DNA from: Euperipatoides rowelli
Lineage: Eukaryota > Onychophora > Udeonychophora > Euonychophora > Peripatopsidae
DNA: 11,373 nucleotides
Direction: 5' to 3' (one strand)
Assembly (NCBI GenBank): GCA_003024985.2
Contig: PXIH01S0002103.1
This document shows positions 7,621 through 11,373 of this stretch, piece after piece (the stretch's first letter is position 1; every line of letters begins with the position of its first letter). Below the pieces are notes generated by a model. That model saw nothing but the letters and a program-made list of their open reading frames with translations. It made no database searches and had not been told where the DNA came from. A program made the translations under genes and the position numbers.

Positions 7621-8924
7621 CAGTTCAGAATAATTTAGCCTATTTATAGATTGAAATGAAATACAAACTCTGTGATGAACTGGGAATTCTATATTGTAAG
7701 TTCTAAGATAATATATTGTCATGAACACTATTTATTATAATCCCTACCTTAATATGATTATGAATACTATTTGTGATCTCATTTACTGTCTTAGCTATTC
7801 TAATTGTCTATAACCATAATAACCCTTTTTTCTCTCTCTTTTATCCCTGTGTGCTACTAGTCTGTTGTATGTGCATCTTGATCGATACATCCACACATTC
7901 CTTACCCGCATTACGCTCCTCCCACCTTACAACTTGACCTTCCAGAATATAAAATTCAATGTGTTTACATTCTATATTTATAAACACATCTATTATATTT
8001 AAAGCATTGTAGAACATTATTCACAGTAAAGTATTATTAACACTGGCAAAATCTTTAATTTGATCAATGAAAACATCGTACATTTATATACTCTATTGTG
8101 ACATAAGCTTATACTAAGTAGTAGCTACATCTTATATTTAGAATGGATATCTTATTATAAATTGTTTAGAACAATATCCCAAATTGTGGATTGTGACCCC
8201 AGGGGAATCATAACAGTCTCTATTACATTTCCTTCCATACTCAATTTAGAAAAAAAAAAAATGGGTGTTACAATAAAACATGCATGATAGTGAGAAACTG
8301 TTTTATAGCCTACTTGATATTTAAACAGAGAGCTACTAACCCTCTCCAAATGGAACCCAGAAATAAGGAGTTTAGTAGTGGGTAAAAAATCAATATATCT
8401 ATCTTAAAGGTTCCAAACCACGAAAAGTTTGGGAAATCTTGGTAGAGAAGATTGCACAAAACAATAATTACATTTTCACTGGAGTAAATCACCTCTTTAT
8501 AATCTTTTCAGAAAGTGATATTTCTAAATCATGTTTTATTTTATTTTATGAAATTTAAAGTTGATCACTAGCCTTGGTAGGATGTTTACACAATATTTAA
8601 AAAAAAAAAAATTTTTTTACAATAAATTTCCTTTCAAGTTTTGTTTTATTCCTCCCCAAGCTAATCATGCAATACAGAAATTAACATCAGTGCAAGAATA
8701 AATAATTTTGTAATGAACGACTTGATAAATTCAATGAATTATAGTGCAAAATTGAGATTTTAAAGGTTAAAACTGAATAGAGCAATATTTGACACTTGTA
8801 GAGTGGAAAAATTCCACAATTTAAAACAAAACACAAAGCAGCGTGAAAGTAGAGCAATTAACACAAATACAGTAATATTTTTTATTTTTTTTTTAGTTTT
8901 GGAAAATAAAATTTAATCACTTAC
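7621..8924. other. Spacer without a recognised gene
   Basis: The part 7790-7950 is pyrimidine-rich on plus and less AT-biased, but holds no frame I recognise. The minus-strand open frames over 8155-8349 and 8310-8492 overlap in different frames and have no protein-like character I can defend. A run of about 13 A followed by 7 T lies near 8599-8618. A GTGACCCCAGGGG piece near 8192-8204 recalls old transposon ends, without enough length for a call. Confidence 0.5.
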
Positions 8925-8975
8925 CCGTGAAAAATACTGGGGAAAGTCTAGACATAGATATTCTGCAAATTCACA
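8925..8975 (-). other. Candidate internal 51-bp exon (minus strand)
   Basis: On the minus strand the donor CGG|GTAAGTGATT (exon end 8925, GT at 8924-8923) closely matches the animal 5' splice consensus. Going upstream, AACACATTCAG gives an acceptor with the exon starting at 8975. The 51 bases between them form 17 intact codons, CEFAEYLCLDFPQYFSR, with both ends in phase 0. Extending to the next acceptor (ATTCTACAG, exon start 8991) brings stops into all frames, so only the shorter form can code. GC is near 40%. The peptide is protein-like but too short to identify. Chance remains possible. Confidence 0.3.
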
Positions 8976-9289
8976 CTGAATGTGTTAATTTCTGTAGAAT
9001 AAATAAATTGGATAATAAAAAAAAAAGGAAAATTCCTACTTTAAAAAAAAGGAGGATGGTTAGTTTGGGTTTATTTGTATGGTAAGTATTTTTAAGCATG
9101 TGAGAGGTGAGGTGAAAAGAACTAATGTAAGTAAACTTGAGANAACTAGTATAAATAAACCTTTTCTTTTTACATTTTTTTCCAATTAAGATTACACGGG
9201 TTAGGTTTGTATCGAGAAATGTTAAATAGTAAATACTTAAGAGTATGAAATATACAATAGTATATATTTAATTCTAAGTACCGGTATAT
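8976..9289. other. Spacer without a recognised gene
   Basis: It holds an ambiguous base at 9143 and a plus-strand donor-like TATG|GTAAGTATT at 9080-9090 with no convincing exon upstream. Confidence 0.45.
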
Positions 9290-9297
9290 AAAAATAT
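9290..9297. repeat. Left target site duplication of hAT element
   Basis: AAAAATAT immediately precedes the left terminal repeat. The right flank is AAAAATAC, a 7 of 8 match. Eight bases is the duplication length made by hAT transposases. Confidence 0.75.
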
Positions 9298-9308
9298 CAG
9301 TGTTGGGT
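9298..9308 (+). repeat. hAT left terminal inverted repeat
   Basis: CAGTGTTGGGT matches the inverse of the right end over all 11 bases. Confidence 0.85.
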
Positions 9309-10502
9309 AAAAATATTTATCCTAGAGAAAAATTTCTTTAGTCCGGCTCCTTTTTTTTTTAAAAAAAGATGAAGACTAGAAATTAGTTCCATTACTTAAT
9401 ATAAATAATAGGTGTCCCATAAACTAATTCTATCATACACTTTAAATATACAATTAGCATATAAACATGAAATAAAATAATCATCTTACAATTAACAATA
9501 AGATCGATGAAATACTAATGGCATGCAGTTTTTTTTTTTTTTTAGCCAGACGATTCGTTTAATTTATCACTTCTAAAGATTTAAGATTCAGTAATAACAA
9601 ATTTAATTCAAATCAGTTCTCGAGTTTGGGGGTTCTTTCTTTTGATGTATTTTTTTTTCTGCAAAAGATGCCTCACACTGGTCTCTGATTTTAAATTTTG
9701 CAGTCAAATTAACTCTTCAGATCTCTATCTCAATGCCAAATTGGATTCATTTTGGATAATGGATTCAAAAGTTATAAGGCAGGAAAGTATTTAATTTACT
9801 GTTTAGCCACCAGAGCACTCAGGTCACTTATTGACATGTGATCATTTGAACTCCACGTTTGTCATATTGGAGTCATTTCACACTTATTCAACATTAAGGA
9901 AGTAGATCTAAAAAAATCTTAGTTGTTCTTTAATTAACCACTCCTTAGTCAATAACATGAAATTTTTTTAAAGTGTGCAAGCATAATAACTGATTAACAA
10001 TTATAAGAGCCTTATTTTCTCAGCTTTACTATCGTCATATATAAACTATTCCAATGAAATTTTTTTAAATTATTTCTGATATAAAATTGAAGAAAATAAA
10101 ATAAGGTTACCATCTACCATTTTTAGTAAGATTGTTTCAATACTAATCTTTTGTCCCATGTTCTAAAAATGTCCAAATTTATCATTAAAATGCCAATATT
10201 GCTGATTAACAGCTTGAAAAAAATCCTTAGTAAAAACGTCGGTTTGTTTTTATCTCCAACTGTAATTAACATTAAGGTCTTTGAAGTACTAAATGAACCC
10301 AAGTTTCCATTTAAAAAAATCACTTGTTCTGTTTTCTTAATTTTGAAAGATCGTAATTGTGTTTAAACCTCATTACAGACAAACTAAAAATCAACTTGGA
10401 ACTGGAAATTAATTAAACTTTTAAAATTGGAACATTTAGGAATAAAATTAGTACACATTTTAATTAAACTTACTGGAATTAGTTCCTTCGAAACTAGGAT
10501 TA

Positions 10503-10513
10503 ACCCAACACTG
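10503..10513 (-). repeat. hAT right terminal inverted repeat
   Basis: ACCCAACACTG is the inverse of the left end over all 11 bases. It is followed directly by the right copy of the target duplication. Confidence 0.85.
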
Positions 10514-10521
10514 AAAAATAC
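10514..10521. repeat. Right target site duplication of hAT element
   Basis: AAAAATAC follows the right terminal repeat and differs from the left copy AAAAATAT only at its last base. Confidence 0.75.
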
Positions 10522-10900
10522 CAGCCAAGGTTTGAATATTATATAAATTTAATACAAATGAAATACTTAAATTTGTCATGTTAACCAAATTCAAAATAAC
10601 ACTATTATCCAATGTAATATCTTTTGTTTAAATTCTTAAGTGAGAACAAAATATATATCCCTTGAAAGTACCTAGCTCTTATTTGAATACCTCACTCTTA
10701 TGACATTTGCATTTAGATATACAGTAAATATACCAAATCAACTTCAGGTATGCCAGCAAAAGATTAGCCTTGAGATTTTAAGAAACAAATTATCACAAAA
10801 AATTGAAACCGCATTAATAGTATGCTCAACACTTGATATGACATATATTTAATATTTCAGCATCGAGGTCTTTTCGTTATCATCAAACAAGACAAATAAT
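10522..10900. other. AT-rich spacer between two hAT-type sequences
   Basis: No gene, repeat or RNA is recognised in this AT-rich stretch. Confidence 0.5.
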
Positions 10901-11065
10901 CAGTGATGACTGAATTAATTTAAAAGAACGCATTCTTTGGAAGTTCCTTTTTCAAGGAACGTGCCAGGAACTCGTTCATTTTTAAAAAATAGGAACAAAC
11001 GCCAGAAAATAGTTCCTTTTATTTTAAAATAATAGTCATTCCTTTTTATTTCTGCAAAATAATTT
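10901..11065. mobile_element. Second hAT-like end, subterminal GGAAC/GTTCC repeats
   Basis: The block carries many GTTCC and GGAAC words, some paired as small hairpins. GTTCCTTTTTCAAGGAAC at 10944-10961 has a 6-bp stem, and GTTCATTTTTAAAAAATAGGAAC near 10974-10996 is an imperfect palindrome. Such clustered short inverted repeats are typical of the regions just inside hAT ends. CAGTGATGAC at 10901-10910 resembles a hAT terminus and may be the left end, in which case the right end is outside the window. The AGTTCC word next to an A/T-rich arm is also found in the element at 9298-10513, so the two may be related. Confidence 0.4.
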
Positions 11066-11373
11066 AATTTAGTTTAAACAGAAAAAAAATATTTCTAAAT
11101 AACAGTAATTAAAATCTAATTCTAAACTTTTCTTTCTTACATTGTAAATCCAAAATTTATTTTTTTAGAAAATCAATGTTTAAAATAATCTTAAAATCAT
11201 AAATTTATTTTTATTACTTTTTAAAAGTAATTTATTACAATTTTAAAAGTCATTTATTGTTATGACGTCATGCAAGCATCAACTTGACAATTTAAGCACG
11301 TGAAATTAAAACTAAATAATCTGTCAAATCTTTTTTTTATCTGACTGCAGAAAAGGCAAAAAAGTAAAGCCTA
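11066..11373. other. AT-rich tail of window, no gene recognised
   Basis: It contains TGACGTCA at 11263-11270, the palindromic cAMP-response-element word. A single 8-bp match with no promoter context carries no weight by itself. The stretch could be the interior of the hAT-like element that starts near 10901. Confidence 0.45.

Larger units (their letters stand above)
9298..10513. mobile_element. Non-autonomous hAT-type DNA transposon, 1,216 bp
   Basis: The left end CAGTGTTGGGT (9298-9308) is the exact inverse of the right end ACCCAACACTG (10503-10513). CAGTG-x-x-GG is a common hAT terminal pattern. The flanks AAAAATAT (9290-9297) and AAAAATAC (10514-10521) form an 8-bp target duplication with one difference, as expected for hAT after some decay. 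Beyond 11 bp the ends match only loosely (TCCTAG and a TTAGTCC/TAATTCC piece on each side). The word AATTAGTTCC occurs near both ends in the same direction, at 9381-9390 and 10477-10486. No long frame or transposase motif is present inside. The two overlapping frames near 10123-10366 on opposite strands are short and unrelated to known transposases as far as I can tell. It must have moved by a transposase supplied from elsewhere. Internal features include a T10-A7 junction near 9350 and a T run of about 15 near 9529-9543. Confidence 0.82.

Noticed and set aside
8155-8492. Two overlapping minus-strand open frames of about 60 codons
   Set aside because: They are in different frames with no splice context or compositional rise, consistent with chance.
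9061-9090. Plus-strand exon ending at GTATG|GTAAGTATT
   Set aside because: The donor is good, but upstream frames are short, A-rich and lack an acceptor in phase.
10123-10366. Overlapping 66- and 71-codon open frames on opposite strands
   Set aside because: Both lie inside the hAT element, are antisense to each other and have no transposase or other recognisable motif.
11263-11270. TGACGTCA as a functional CRE promoter element
   Set aside because: A single 8-bp word with no promoter, gene start or second site nearby.

Overview
This window looks like non-genic or intronic DNA from an AT-rich eukaryote. By eye GC is a little under 30%. It has long homopolymers, minisatellite arrays, transposon relics of animal type (a LINE with endonuclease and reverse-transcriptase motifs, and a hAT-type DNA transposon) and several consensus-like splice sites. 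There are no closely packed reading frames, ribosome-binding sites or other signs of a bacterial or organelle genome. Words such as TACCGGTA, TAGGCCTA and TACAGTATA recur, and my impression is of a marine invertebrate, but I cannot name the lineage. Two isolated N bases (6576 and 9143) fit a draft assembly.

Layout, left to right. Bases 1-2080 are AT-rich spacer with one C/G-rich patch (230-297) and two poly-C runs. A weak candidate 3' exon lies on the minus strand at 2083-2218. Bases 3061-3530 hold a 57-bp tandem repeat whose units alternate in an A-B pattern, followed by a 10-bp perfect hairpin. Bases 3669-4148 carry a plus-strand reading frame with four internal stops that still reads like a charged coiled-coil protein, probably a decayed exon or pseudogene. 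Bases 4411-4694 are a threefold tandem repeat. Bases about 4985-5985 are a decayed LINE on the minus strand. Bases 6160-7620 hold two short coding-like stretches on plus, two related GC-rich repeats, an 18-bp microtandem, a hairpin and a GC-rich coding-like island at 7431-7616. A possible 51-bp minus-strand exon with a consensus donor lies at 8925-8975. Bases 9298-10513 are a 1,216-bp non-autonomous hAT element with matching 11-bp terminal inverted repeats and an 8-bp target duplication (7 of 8 matching). A second hAT-like end lies near 10901-11065.

No intact gene, RNA gene or CRISPR array is supported, and nothing indicates a new multi-gene system. The best-supported new items are the hAT element, the LINE relic and the alternating satellite. 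The other short open frames, including those inside the hAT element and antisense to the LINE, look like chance readings or shadows.
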